Assembly: GCA_028692885.1 (NCBI GenBank)
Contig: JAQUWM010000006.1
Coordinates: 1-64,000 of the forward strand
Source: Acetobacterium sp.
Lineage (GTDB): Bacteria; Bacillota; Clostridia; Eubacteriales; Eubacteriaceae
Direction of reading: 5' to 3'
DNA: 64,000 nucleotides
Below, piece after piece: positions 22,439 to 31,273 of this stretch (its first letter is position 1; every line of letters begins with the position of its first letter). Below the pieces are notes generated by a model that worked only from the letters and a program-made list of their open reading frames with translations, was not told where the DNA came from and ran no database searches. The translations under genes and the position numbers were made by a program.

Positions 22439-23152
22439 CTACCCATCCAGCAAGTCATACGCCGCCAAAAATTCTTGGATTTGCGGAACTGAATTAAACA
22501 TCATCACATCGATAATTGATAAATTAGGAACAAACCGCTGATAAAACTGTTTATAATTGAGGGAGTCGCGGGTTTTGATAAACTTCAGTTCCAGTCCATG
22601 TGCATTAAATTTAGCAGCTGAATACAAGTTGGTGCCGCCGATTGCATTGATATAGCGGGTTGCTTTAAGCTTTTTGCAAACAGTAATGACTGCATCCTGA
22701 TAATTCATGTCTGGTGATACATTAAATGTTGACTCCATGATAATCTCGGTTGAAATCGTCAAATACGCACAGATCTCCTGAATACTGTTTTGTAAGTATT
22801 TTGCCACATTATTATCATCATAATTGATAATCTTTTCAATTAATCCGTAGCTGTGCTCAAATTCCGGTGCCTTGTGATAAGCATCATAAATTTTATTCAA
22901 AAATGTGATTCGCCCTCGAGGGTTTTCTTTTTCAACAAAATTGCGTTCATAAATTTTAGCAAAGGCGCTGCCTTTTTTTACCGGGAGTATAACCAGTGCC
23001 GGTTCACCATTTAATAAAATTCGGTTTCGGTTGATCCACCCTCTTTTGATATACTGGACATCATCGGCAATTACAAAATAATCAGAGCAATTGATCATTT
23101 GAAAATAACCGATATACGGGAATAAATAAGGCTGCATGATTGAAATATCCAT
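22439..23152 (-). CDS. WbqC-family protein
   Basis: 237 residues from the ATG at 23152, chosen for the GGAGG just before it. The N-terminal ISIMQPYLFPYIGYFQMINC and DDVQYIKRGWINRNRIL are the signature of the WbqC family, found in O-antigen and capsule clusters; its biochemical role is not settled, an amino-acid or amino-sugar modification being proposed. It is the last intact gene of the polysaccharide cluster, 93 bases after the flippase. Confidence 0.85.
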   Translation of the reverse strand: MDISIMQPYLFPYIGYFQMINCSDYFVIADDVQYIKRGWINRNRILLNGEPALVILPVKKGSAFAKIYERNFVEKENPRGRITFLNKIYDAYHKAPEFEHSYGLIEKIINYDDNNVAKYLQNSIQEICAYLTISTEIIMESTFNVSPDMNYQDAVITVCKKLKATRYINAIGGTNLYSAAKFNAHGLELKFIKTRDSLNYKQFYQRFVPNLSIIDVMMFNSVPQIQEFLAAYDLLDG

Positions 23153-23245
23153 TTTTTCCTCCGTACTCAATTTTCCCTGCCTCTACCTGTTTAACGCAAA
23201 GCCTTTTAGAATTTTACAATTTTCAAACAAGGCTGGCTTTATTGC

Positions 23246-24703
23246 TCAGGTCTTTTTTCGATCGGCGATCAGTTGTTTAGCTGTCATAATAATATAAGTA
23301 AACGATTCAAGATTCATAATTTTTGCCATTCCAAAATAAATAATTACGCCAGCACTAATCTGACAGATTAATGTCCATCCCGGATTCAAGTTAAACCAGG
23401 AAATCAAATAAGTCAAACCACCCATTATTAAAGCTAACACAAGTGACGGAAAGATATCTTTAATTTGTTGCAGATAACTATAATTGAGTAGTTTTTTATT
23501 TGGATAGGCATTAATAAATGAAGATGTTACACTGCTGATAAACATGCCCACGGCAATGGCGTAAATGCCATAAAACAATGAAATTCCCAAGATCATCAGA
23601 CCGACAATATTCTTAATAATCTCCAGTTTTAAAAAAATATCACTGCGTCCCAATGCATTAATGGCCTGCAGATTGGCAGTATGAATTGGCAGTAAGGCAT
23701 AGGCTGCGCAGGAAATCTGTAAAAAAGGGACACATGGCAGCCACTTGTCAGTCAAGAGGATTTTGACCAGTGGTTCAGCAATTACAGCCAAACCGACCAT
23801 CATCGGAAAGATTAAGAAAGAACTGGTAATGATCGCTCGTCTAACCATTTCTTTGACCCGCCGGACATTTTCCTGCTGTTGTGATAAGGCCGGAAACATC
23901 ACCGATTGAATTGAACCATTGATATTTGAAACAATCAGCGCCGGAAACTGCTGACCGCGGTTAAAATAACCCAGCATGATGGGACTGTATATTTTTGCAA
24001 TAATCAACCCCTGTGAATCCATATAGAGCATATTAATTAAAGCCGAAACCAGCAGTTTCCATCCAAATGAAAAAAGTTCTTTTAAGCGTCCCATTGAAAA
24101 CAATAATGAGGGCCGCCATTTTACCGTAAACCATAAAATAATCGCAATCATAATCTGATTGCTTAGCTGCTGAGCGACCAGCGCCCAGGAACCATAGCCA
24201 TTGTAAGCCATCACAATACCAACCAACCCCGATACCAGCATTGCCCCTAAACTGCTGAAGAAGAGCTTTCTGAAGGCTAGTTTTCTGGCCACAACGGCAT
24301 TTTGAATTGAGTTCAGACCACCAACAAACAAGGTCATTGCCAAAACCCGTAAAAGCCCACTTAGCGACGGGTTCCCATAAAATGCGGCAATAAATGGTGC
24401 TGCCCAAAAAAGAATCAGATAAAACACCGCTGCTACCAACAAGCTCAAGAAAAAGACAGATGAAAAATCAGTTTCATCGGCATTCTTTTTTTGAATCAAA
24501 GCCGTATTAAAGCCATACTGAACAAATACATTGGCAAAAGAAATAAAAATGGCAATAATCGCAATGGTTCCGTATTCTTCTGGCAATAACAGCCGAGCCA
24601 GAACAATTTGAACCACGAATTGGATCCCATGGGTGCCTACCCGCTCCATCAGCTTCCAAAATAGTGATGCAATTACTCTGGCTTTTATTTGATGATCATC
24701 CAT
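23246..24703 (-). CDS. Wzx-like polysaccharide flippase 1 (MOP superfamily)
   Basis: 485 residues with about 12-14 membrane segments throughout. The start MDDHQIKARVIASLFWKLME and ARLLLPEEYGTIAIIAIF match the lipopolysaccharide/teichuronate exporter branch (Polysacc_synt). Such proteins move undecaprenyl-diphosphate-linked oligosaccharide units across the membrane. It lies 19 bases after a second flippase of the same branch (24723-26213) with which it shares the LLLPxEYG/FG motif. Two tandem exporters in one cluster is unusual. Confidence 0.85.
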   Translation of the reverse strand: MDDHQIKARVIASLFWKLMERVGTHGIQFVVQIVLARLLLPEEYGTIAIIAIFISFANVFVQYGFNTALIQKKNADETDFSSVFFLSLLVAAVFYLILFWAAPFIAAFYGNPSLSGLLRVLAMTLFVGGLNSIQNAVVARKLAFRKLFFSSLGAMLVSGLVGIVMAYNGYGSWALVAQQLSNQIMIAIILWFTVKWRPSLLFSMGRLKELFSFGWKLLVSALINMLYMDSQGLIIAKIYSPIMLGYFNRGQQFPALIVSNINGSIQSVMFPALSQQQENVRRVKEMVRRAIITSSFLIFPMMVGLAVIAEPLVKILLTDKWLPCVPFLQISCAAYALLPIHTANLQAINALGRSDIFLKLEIIKNIVGLMILGISLFYGIYAIAVGMFISSVTSSFINAYPNKKLLNYSYLQQIKDIFPSLVLALIMGGLTYLISWFNLNPGWTLICQISAGVIIYFGMAKIMNLESFTYIIMTAKQLIADRKKT

Positions 24704-24722
24704 CGACGTTCTCCCGATTCAA

Positions 24723-26213
24723 TTATTTGACAGCCTTATGCTTAGCAGTAATCTTACCGATGGTTTGAGCTTTGACAACACCGATAAAATCTTTGAAATC
24801 TTCTGGCATCACTTTTATAATAACGAATTTAAAGGCCAATAAATAGAGCCCTCCGACAAGCGCAGTCATGATCGCAAGCCTGACAAAACCGATTGAAACA
24901 TCACCTAATAGTAAACTGATAAAATAACTCAAGAGACCAATAACTAGGCTCACAATCAGTATCGGCATTAAATAACCTAGCAAGGCCCGCATTTTTAGTT
25001 CAATTAAATGCCCGACAAGCAGGGTCATTACAAAATAATTGATGATAATGGCAATCGTTGTGGTGGTCGCAACCCCAATGATGCCCCAGTCTTTGCCAAT
25101 ATATGCGCCCCCAATCACCAGGCCAGCATAGACAATCTGAACCCACAGTCGCTTATAAACAGCGCCCAGCGAACGTACCAGCGCATCGCCAATTTTATAG
25201 GCCATTCTAAAAAACAAACTGAAAATCAGAATTTTAAACGGAAGAATTGTCTCACTCCATTTTGGACCCAACACAAGCTGTACCAGTTCATCGCCCATCG
25301 TTAAAGATACAATGGTAATCGGGAAAGCCAAAATCGCCATCAACGCTGTTAAATTCAATACCACATACCTTATTTTTTCGTGTTCATCCTGATATAAGGC
25401 CAGCAGCGGAAATAAAACCCTTTCCATAACCGTTGCAATCAGATTTGTGGGAACCTGTAAAAGCTGATAAGCCCGGTTGTAGAAACCCAGCGCTGAGCTT
25501 CCCAGAGTTTGACTGACAACAAAGTAATCGCCTTGACCGGCGATGTTATTAAATAATTTCGATAATGCGTAACCCGTGCCAAAATTAAGTAGCTCCTTCG
25601 CCGATTCTTTTTCAATGATTAAACCAAATTTAATCGGTTCATAGATAATCGATAAAATCGATTGAATTGTCACACTGATTAACTGTGCAAAGACCAGCGA
25701 CCATGCTCCAAAGCCGTTTAGCGCCAAGATAACGGCAACAATTCCATTCGTTAGGGTTGCCGTAACATTAATGATGCTGATAATCTTAAAGCGCAGTTTT
25801 TTCTGAAGTAGTGCCTCTGAAACCCCTGAAATGCTATGTATCAGAAATACAATCGAAAGGATTCGGAGCATCAAGATATCATCCGAACCAACAATGCCGG
25901 CAATAAATGATGCAAAAAAGAAAATGGTTCCGTAAATAATCAGCCCCAGTAAAAGGTTTAATGTATTTCCCGTTGCAATATATTTTTCGGTCAGTTGTTT
26001 TTTTTGAACGATGGCACTACCAACCCCCATCATCCAGAAAATTTCGGCAAAGCTGATCACAATTTGAATGGTTGCCACTTGACCAAATTCTTTTGGAAGC
26101 AATAACCTCGACAAACTCATGGTAATGAGTAATTTAATCACTACGCCAGCCATGCCCATAATTGTCATCCAATAAACGCCCAAAAATGCCTTATCTTTAT
26201 TTGATGCTTTCAT
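24723..26213 (-). CDS. Wzx-like polysaccharide flippase 2 (MOP superfamily)
   Basis: 496 residues, about 14 hydrophobic segments, beginning KAFLGVYWMTIMGMAGVVIK and containing SRLLLPKEFGQVATIQIVIS, typical of the same exporter branch as its neighbour. The C-terminus is basic (cytosolic). It probably exports the repeat unit built by the upstream enzymes; having two such genes suggests two linked glycans or division of work, which sequence alone cannot settle. Confidence 0.85.
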   Translation of the reverse strand: MKASNKDKAFLGVYWMTIMGMAGVVIKLLITMSLSRLLLPKEFGQVATIQIVISFAEIFWMMGVGSAIVQKKQLTEKYIATGNTLNLLLGLIIYGTIFFFASFIAGIVGSDDILMLRILSIVFLIHSISGVSEALLQKKLRFKIISIINVTATLTNGIVAVILALNGFGAWSLVFAQLISVTIQSILSIIYEPIKFGLIIEKESAKELLNFGTGYALSKLFNNIAGQGDYFVVSQTLGSSALGFYNRAYQLLQVPTNLIATVMERVLFPLLALYQDEHEKIRYVVLNLTALMAILAFPITIVSLTMGDELVQLVLGPKWSETILPFKILIFSLFFRMAYKIGDALVRSLGAVYKRLWVQIVYAGLVIGGAYIGKDWGIIGVATTTTIAIIINYFVMTLLVGHLIELKMRALLGYLMPILIVSLVIGLLSYFISLLLGDVSIGFVRLAIMTALVGGLYLLAFKFVIIKVMPEDFKDFIGVVKAQTIGKITAKHKAVK

Positions 26214-26269
26214 CTGATCTAACCGCCTTTATTTCAGAATCACCTTAAGTTAGAATGCTGGGTCAGATT

Positions 26270-27394
26270 TTAACCGTTTGTTTTCGCCAGTTGCAACAGA
26301 TAATCCCAGATCATTTTTTTTATCGCCTTCAATTCTTCCTGATAGTTCTGGTTGGCATCAATGTTATGAACAATCGCATTCTCAAAATTCAGATTGCGAA
26401 TAATCTCTGCTTTTTTTTCCAATTCCAGGATATGATGGTCCGGTTTTCGCAAAATTCCAATTTCCGGAGAAATAATCAGCTTAATGACAAGATCGGGGCT
26501 CATTTCAACACACTTTTTAATGTTTTCTTCTTCTCTGTCAATTAACCGTTTGATCATAAAGCTTGCCATTTCTCCATATGCTTTTCTAACTTTCGGACCG
26601 TCATTGATTCCTAAAAATTGATTCTGCGGATATCGGTCAAACAGGCTGATCCCACCACGCTCAGAAAAGCGATGAGCTTTTTTTAATTGCTTTAATGAAT
26701 GAACTGAAATACGATATAAATAATATGCGTTTATATGATTATAGCAATTTTTCAGACCCTTTTTTTTAATATTTTTTTCGATCTGATTTTCTCTATTTTT
26801 ACCTGGTTTAATTGCTGGTTGTTTATTCAAGGTGTGGAAAGATTTAAGCTGTCTTCTGATCATTTTGATACTCCGTTTATAAACAGGATTATAATGATCA
26901 CCGCTTCCCAGATAATAACGGCAGCAGTCTAATTTTTCGGAAAGCCATTTCTCCAGATCGGTAGTAACGGTACTTTTTCCTGACCCATCTGAACCGACCA
27001 ATGCGATTGCCGGACCTTTAAAAGGCAGCCTGTTTTTGGGAGCTTTTTTAAAACCTTTATTGATCCGCCCATCATTTTGAGTCATCATAAAGGTCTGCTC
27101 GTCTTTCCGCCCTCGCAAGCATAAGCAAACCTCGATTAAATCACCTTTGCTTTCATCAAATCCGATCCATGCTTCCAGATTTTCAGATCGTCCTTGCGGT
27201 TGTCTTTTGAGTTGCAGGAATTGATGTTTTAACAACACCTCTTTATAACTATTTCGATCTTTTTCAAGACCGAAAATAAATATTTCTGGCTGATTAAATG
27301 GATTATTGCTTTTATCCGGATCTGACTGAAAAACGGAATGATCAATTTTTTTTTGATTTAAATCTTCTAATAGTTTTTTTTGTACATCAATCAT
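26270..27394 (-). CDS. Thymidylate-kinase-like P-loop protein with extra N-terminal domain
   Basis: 374 residues from the ATG at 27394, preceded by GGGAGG. Residues 1-120 form an unrecognised domain. From about 130 comes a kinase of the dTMP-kinase fold: P-loop ALVGSDGSGKSTVTTDLEKW, then a DR(Y) motif in ISLFDRYPQNQF and RLIDREEENIKKCVEMSPDL with the lid arginines. True Tmk is much shorter (about 210) and sits elsewhere, so the substrate is probably a sugar or lipid intermediate. Proteins of this type recur in exopolysaccharide clusters but lack a defined role. Confidence 0.65.
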   Translation of the reverse strand: MIDVQKKLLEDLNQKKIDHSVFQSDPDKSNNPFNQPEIFIFGLEKDRNSYKEVLLKHQFLQLKRQPQGRSENLEAWIGFDESKGDLIEVCLCLRGRKDEQTFMMTQNDGRINKGFKKAPKNRLPFKGPAIALVGSDGSGKSTVTTDLEKWLSEKLDCCRYYLGSGDHYNPVYKRSIKMIRRQLKSFHTLNKQPAIKPGKNRENQIEKNIKKKGLKNCYNHINAYYLYRISVHSLKQLKKAHRFSERGGISLFDRYPQNQFLGINDGPKVRKAYGEMASFMIKRLIDREEENIKKCVEMSPDLVIKLIISPEIGILRKPDHHILELEKKAEIIRNLNFENAIVHNIDANQNYQEELKAIKKMIWDYLLQLAKTNG

Positions 27395-27505
27395 GATCTG
27401 TCTACCTCCCTCATCGCTCGCCATAAAAACCGAAGCTCTATCAAAAAACAGCGCCGGTAATGCGCTTTGCCGCAAGCTTCTGTTAAGCTGTTTGCAATCG
27501 ATCGT

Positions 27506-28606
27506 TTAAATTGATTTTAAAATAATGCTGCAAATCTGATCAACCTCGTTAAGCGTCAAATCAGCATATAGCGGAAGGGTTATGACACGATTGGCAATAT
27601 TTTTTGCAACGGGCGTTTCATTTGAATTAAAATGATTCGCATAACAGTCATAATCCGTTGTCAACGGATAGAAATATTTTCTGGGTATAATATGATTTCT
27701 TTCCAGCTCATCAAATACGTCATCTCTTAGATTTGTTTTGCCGCTAAAAACAATTGGGAAATAAGCATAGTTTGTTTTAACTGCTGGTTGCGATTGCACC
27801 AGTTTTATCCCTTTGACACCCGCCAGGTTTTCTCGATACCGCTTGACAACAGCCTGCCGTTTGGTAATTTCCGCATCAATATGGCGGAGGTTGCAAATTC
27901 CCATCGCGGCCTGAAACTCGTTCATTTTTGCATTGCCACCGACAAACTCCACTGTTTCCGGACCAGTGATGCCAAAATTTTTAAGAAAATAAAGTGTTTT
28001 TTTCAGCTCTTCGTTGTTATATGTAACGGCTCCACCTTCGATAGTATTGAAAACCTTGGTGGCATGAAAACTGAAGGCTGAAGCATCACCAAAATTGCCG
28101 ATACCAATATCATTGATTTTTACTGCAAAAGCATGGGCCGCATCATAGATAACCTTTAGATCATATTTTCGAGCAATTTTATCAATGGCCTCAATGTCAC
28201 AGACATTACCATACAAATGAACCGGGACAATTGCACAGGTCTTTTCATTGATCAGACTTTCAATTTTTTTTACATCGATGTTGTAATCATCTTCGTTAAT
28301 GTCACAAAAAACTGGCTTCAAGCCGTTTCTAACAATGGCATGGGTCGTCGATGCAAAAGTAAATGGCGTTGTTATGACTTCTCCCTGCAAATTAAAAGCG
28401 GCCAGGGTACATTCAAGCGCAAGGTGGCCATTTACTAAAAGCGTGACCATCGGTACATCGAGATACTCTCTGAGCCCCTTAGCAAATTTTTTGTGTTTTT
28501 CGCCCATATTGGTCAGCCAGTGGGAATCCCATAAGTCTTTTATTTCCTCAATGTACTCTAAAAAATCTGGCATTGATGAACGCGTCACATTGATCAGGTT
28601 CTTCAT
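27506..28606 (-). CDS. DegT/DnrJ/EryC1-type sugar aminotransferase
   Basis: 366 residues of the PLP-dependent sugar aminotransferase family. The lysine that binds PLP is in FSFHATKVFNTIEGGA (residue about 185) and VIYDAAHAFAVK gives the cofactor Asp. Family members put an amino group on a keto sugar nucleotide, often position 4 of a 4-keto-6-deoxyhexose or position 3. AAGGAG precedes the ATG, which overlaps the stop of the Aat-like gene as ATGA, so the two proteins are made together. A usual partner at this spot is an N-acyltransferase, whose place is taken by the Aat-like protein. Confidence 0.85.
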   Translation of the reverse strand: MKNLINVTRSSMPDFLEYIEEIKDLWDSHWLTNMGEKHKKFAKGLREYLDVPMVTLLVNGHLALECTLAAFNLQGEVITTPFTFASTTHAIVRNGLKPVFCDINEDDYNIDVKKIESLINEKTCAIVPVHLYGNVCDIEAIDKIARKYDLKVIYDAAHAFAVKINDIGIGNFGDASAFSFHATKVFNTIEGGAVTYNNEELKKTLYFLKNFGITGPETVEFVGGNAKMNEFQAAMGICNLRHIDAEITKRQAVVKRYRENLAGVKGIKLVQSQPAVKTNYAYFPIVFSGKTNLRDDVFDELERNHIIPRKYFYPLTTDYDCYANHFNSNETPVAKNIANRVITLPLYADLTLNEVDQICSIILKSI

Positions 28607-29478
28607 TTCGAAACTCCTTCCATTTTTGAAGCAGCAAGGTCAGCCAAGTGATTTTGTGTCGCTTGTTTTAAATCCCAATTTTCGAAGAGACTAGCCCAAT
28701 CCTCAATGATCGCTGCAGCATTTATCGCTGGATCCAGCATTTTTAAAAACGCATCCCGGGAAATAACCATCGCTCCCAAGCTTTTCATATGGTCTGTTGG
28801 CCATATACCACAATCCATAATTTCAAATTTCAGCTCCGCCAGACGAAGCGAAAGCGCAATATAAGCGAGTTTTGAAGTGTGCTTGGCCCGGGTAAACATC
28901 GACTCGCCATGAAAATAAGAACCAAAAGCGACCCCAAACAAACCGCCAACCAAATTTTCATCCTGCCAGACTTCAACTGAATGAGCAAATCCCAATTGGT
29001 GCAGTTGCTGAAAAGCCTCCACCTGTTCAGGAATCAGCCAGTTATATTCGCGGGACTCTGAACAGGCACTGACGACATCAGCAAAAGCGCGGTCAACGGT
29101 TAATTGATACTTATCCTGCCGGATGATCGCCTGCATATTTTTGGCGATATGAATATCGTTAGGATACATAATACAATGATTTTCAGAAGTCCACCACAAA
29201 ATCGGTTGATTCTTAAAAGAAACCGGATATACGCCGTTTTTGTAGGCAAAGATAATCCGATCAAGTGTCCAGTCACCGCCAATTGCCAGCAATTCAGCTT
29301 CGGGTCCGAGGCGAATCGTTTTATTTGCTGCCGTATGCGGTGGGAAATACAGATCCTTTGTCAATACATAAGCTTTTCCGCGATATTTAAAATAACGGAT
29401 ATAAAGACCGGTAAGTTTGCCTTTTAATAAACGTTTATCGATTTTTAAAAATCCCGCTTTAAATTTTTTTAATATCAT
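28603..29478 (-). CDS. Leucyl/phenylalanyl-tRNA-protein transferase (Aat) family protein
   Basis: 291 residues. Residues about 60-240 carry the Aat signature: ELLAIGGDWTLDRIIFAYKN, GVYPVSFKNQPILWWTSEN, SVEVWQDENLVGGLFGVAFG, YFHGESMF, MDCGIWPTDHMKSLGA. The enzyme family moves Leu or Phe from charged tRNA to the N-terminus of proteins (N-end rule, with ClpS/ClpA). Here it has a basic N-terminal extension of about 45 residues (KKFKAGFLKIDKRLLKGKL) and sits inside a glycan cluster, coupled to a sugar aminotransferase. I therefore suspect the acceptor is an amino sugar rather than a protein; this is inference. No clpS is visible. Confidence 0.8.
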   Translation of the reverse strand: MILKKFKAGFLKIDKRLLKGKLTGLYIRYFKYRGKAYVLTKDLYFPPHTAANKTIRLGPEAELLAIGGDWTLDRIIFAYKNGVYPVSFKNQPILWWTSENHCIMYPNDIHIAKNMQAIIRQDKYQLTVDRAFADVVSACSESREYNWLIPEQVEAFQQLHQLGFAHSVEVWQDENLVGGLFGVAFGSYFHGESMFTRAKHTSKLAYIALSLRLAELKFEIMDCGIWPTDHMKSLGAMVISRDAFLKMLDPAINAAAIIEDWASLFENWDLKQATQNHLADLAASKMEGVSK

Positions 29479-29514
29479 GCTAAATTCCCCCTTTCCTCAA
29501 ATAAACTGCTGACG

Positions 29515-30474
29515 TTATGGATATCTGTGTTTTAATTTTTTGTATAATTTCACGGTTCTTGGAAAATACTGTTTGATAAATAGTTTGGTCTTTTCTTTGC
29601 TATTTAATTCATCAAACACTGACTTATATTTACCTTGCTTCAGCTCTTGATAACGTTCCTGAGCAACCATAATTTTAAACTGATTGATGTTCTTTTTCTT
29701 ATTGATAGCCTCGTCAAATTTATAATCGGTATAATGATTAAGCTGATCCAGCATATCTTCGGTATTCTTAACGTGCTTAATTATTTTTTCAAGACTCGAT
29801 TGTTCCGTAGTCGTCCATGAACCATTCACACCTTTACGATAGGCTGCCATATACTCATCAAGATAAAAAACCTCTCCGTGAAGAGCAAGATAAATAGCCA
29901 GCGGATAATCGGTTACGGGCGCATTTTTATAAAAATCAGGTTTATTTAAATCCAATGCGCGCGGGTACATCATTGTATTAGTTGCAAATAACCTTCCGCC
30001 ACCTTCAATTACCTCTTGAATCCTAAACGTTCGACTACCGACGCAAGGCCTTACCGGTTTGATTTTCTTCCCAGTAATATCAACTTGATATGCAGCATGA
30101 ACACAGAGGGTGCACTGCGCATGGGTTTCCATATAGTTAAGCTGTTTTTGAAGTTTATGTGGATCCGTCCAATAGTCGTCTCCTTCACATAAAGCAATGT
30201 ATTTTCCTTTCGCCCTCGCGGTATTCAGATCATCCACATCAATCCCTTTTGAATAGCAATTCTCTTTTTGAAAAATAGGTTTAATGCGCTCCGGATATTT
30301 TTTTTGATAATTTCTAATAATTTCGGCGGTGTTATCGGTTGAAGCATCATCATGGATTAAGATTTCATAATCAAAATCAGTTTTCTGCATTAAAAAACCT
30401 TCCAGCGCATCACAAATATAATTTTCATGATTATAGGTAATACAGCTGATGCTGACCATCAGTTCTTTTTTCAT
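29515..30474 (-). CDS. Glycosyltransferase family 2
   Basis: 319 residues with the GT-A start VSISCITYNHENYICDALEG, the donor-binding ILIHDDASTDNTAEIIRNYQ and LCEGDDYWTDPHKLQKQLNY. No membrane segment, so it works at the inner face of the membrane on lipid-linked sugar. It should add one residue of the repeat unit; donor and linkage cannot be told from sequence. Ends about 37 bases before the Aat-like gene. Confidence 0.88.
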   Translation of the reverse strand: MKKELMVSISCITYNHENYICDALEGFLMQKTDFDYEILIHDDASTDNTAEIIRNYQKKYPERIKPIFQKENCYSKGIDVDDLNTARAKGKYIALCEGDDYWTDPHKLQKQLNYMETHAQCTLCVHAAYQVDITGKKIKPVRPCVGSRTFRIQEVIEGGGRLFATNTMMYPRALDLNKPDFYKNAPVTDYPLAIYLALHGEVFYLDEYMAAYRKGVNGSWTTTEQSSLEKIIKHVKNTEDMLDQLNHYTDYKFDEAINKKKNINQFKIMVAQERYQELKQGKYKSVFDELNSKEKTKLFIKQYFPRTVKLYKKLKHRYP

Positions 30475-30559
30475 CGCTAAAACTCCTATTTTATCTCGTC
30501 CCTGTTTATAATCGATCGATTGTAAAGTTCTGCTTCATTTTTGATTTAAAATTCAAAAC

Positions 30560-31273
30560 CTAAGAACTCTTTATTTTCATTATAAAGTCTTTCAGTAATC
30601 GCACATTTTCTTCAATCCGCTCGTGCGTATTGATATCGATACTAGCAATACCCGTTTTTGTGATAATTTTTCTGATTATATTAAAATTATTTTGCTGTGT
30701 CTTTAACGTTTCAATCCCCTGTTCGCGATTCATCTTTTGTATTCTTGAGATGTTTCCCACTCTTCGATTAAGCCGATCAAATGACTCCGTAACATCAAGA
30801 TCAACATTGACGATATAAAGATTCAGCTCTTTCTTTTTTATACGAGTAATCATTTTTCTTACGAACCAATCCGACAGCAGCTCGGTTTCATAACTAATTG
30901 AAACGATTTGCTGAACAATGCCCTGATCAACTAAAATGACTTCTTCACTTTGTTCGATGCTTTTTTTCTGATAAAAATCATAAAGAATGATGATTGCGAC
31001 GATCCTCAACCAATTTTTGCGATTGAATTTTCTGTTTGTTAATAAATACATCATCCCCAGACAACCCATTCTGAAACTTGACAGTTTAACATGAATTAAA
31101 TATTTGACCAGTTGTTTTAAATTCTTTCTGGTTGGTTTCTCAATGACCTGTTGATAGGATTCGACGGCAAAATCCATTCCACTTTGATTCTCGATTACAC
31201 TGTTTGAAAGAGTCGTTTTACCGGATCCCGGAATCCCGTTAAACTCAAGGAATACTATTTTATTATTACTCAT
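30560..31273 (-). CDS. P-loop kinase-like protein, second in the cluster
   Basis: 237 residues from the ATG at 31273, which best fits the GGAG just upstream; other ATGs lie at 31276 and 31285. N-terminal P-loop FLEFNGIPGSGKTTLSNSVI, then VILVDQGIVQQIVSISYET and NVDLDVTESFDRLNRRVGN, a nucleoside/shikimate-kinase-like layout with a thymidylate-kinase-type Asp-Arg region. Function in glycan synthesis unknown. It overlaps the 3' end of the polymerase gene by a few bases, so translation is coupled. Confidence 0.6.
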   Translation of the reverse strand: MSNNKIVFLEFNGIPGSGKTTLSNSVIENQSGMDFAVESYQQVIEKPTRKNLKQLVKYLIHVKLSSFRMGCLGMMYLLTNRKFNRKNWLRIVAIIILYDFYQKKSIEQSEEVILVDQGIVQQIVSISYETELLSDWFVRKMITRIKKKELNLYIVNVDLDVTESFDRLNRRVGNISRIQKMNREQGIETLKTQQNNFNIIRKIITKTGIASIDINTHERIEENVRLLKDFIMKIKSS

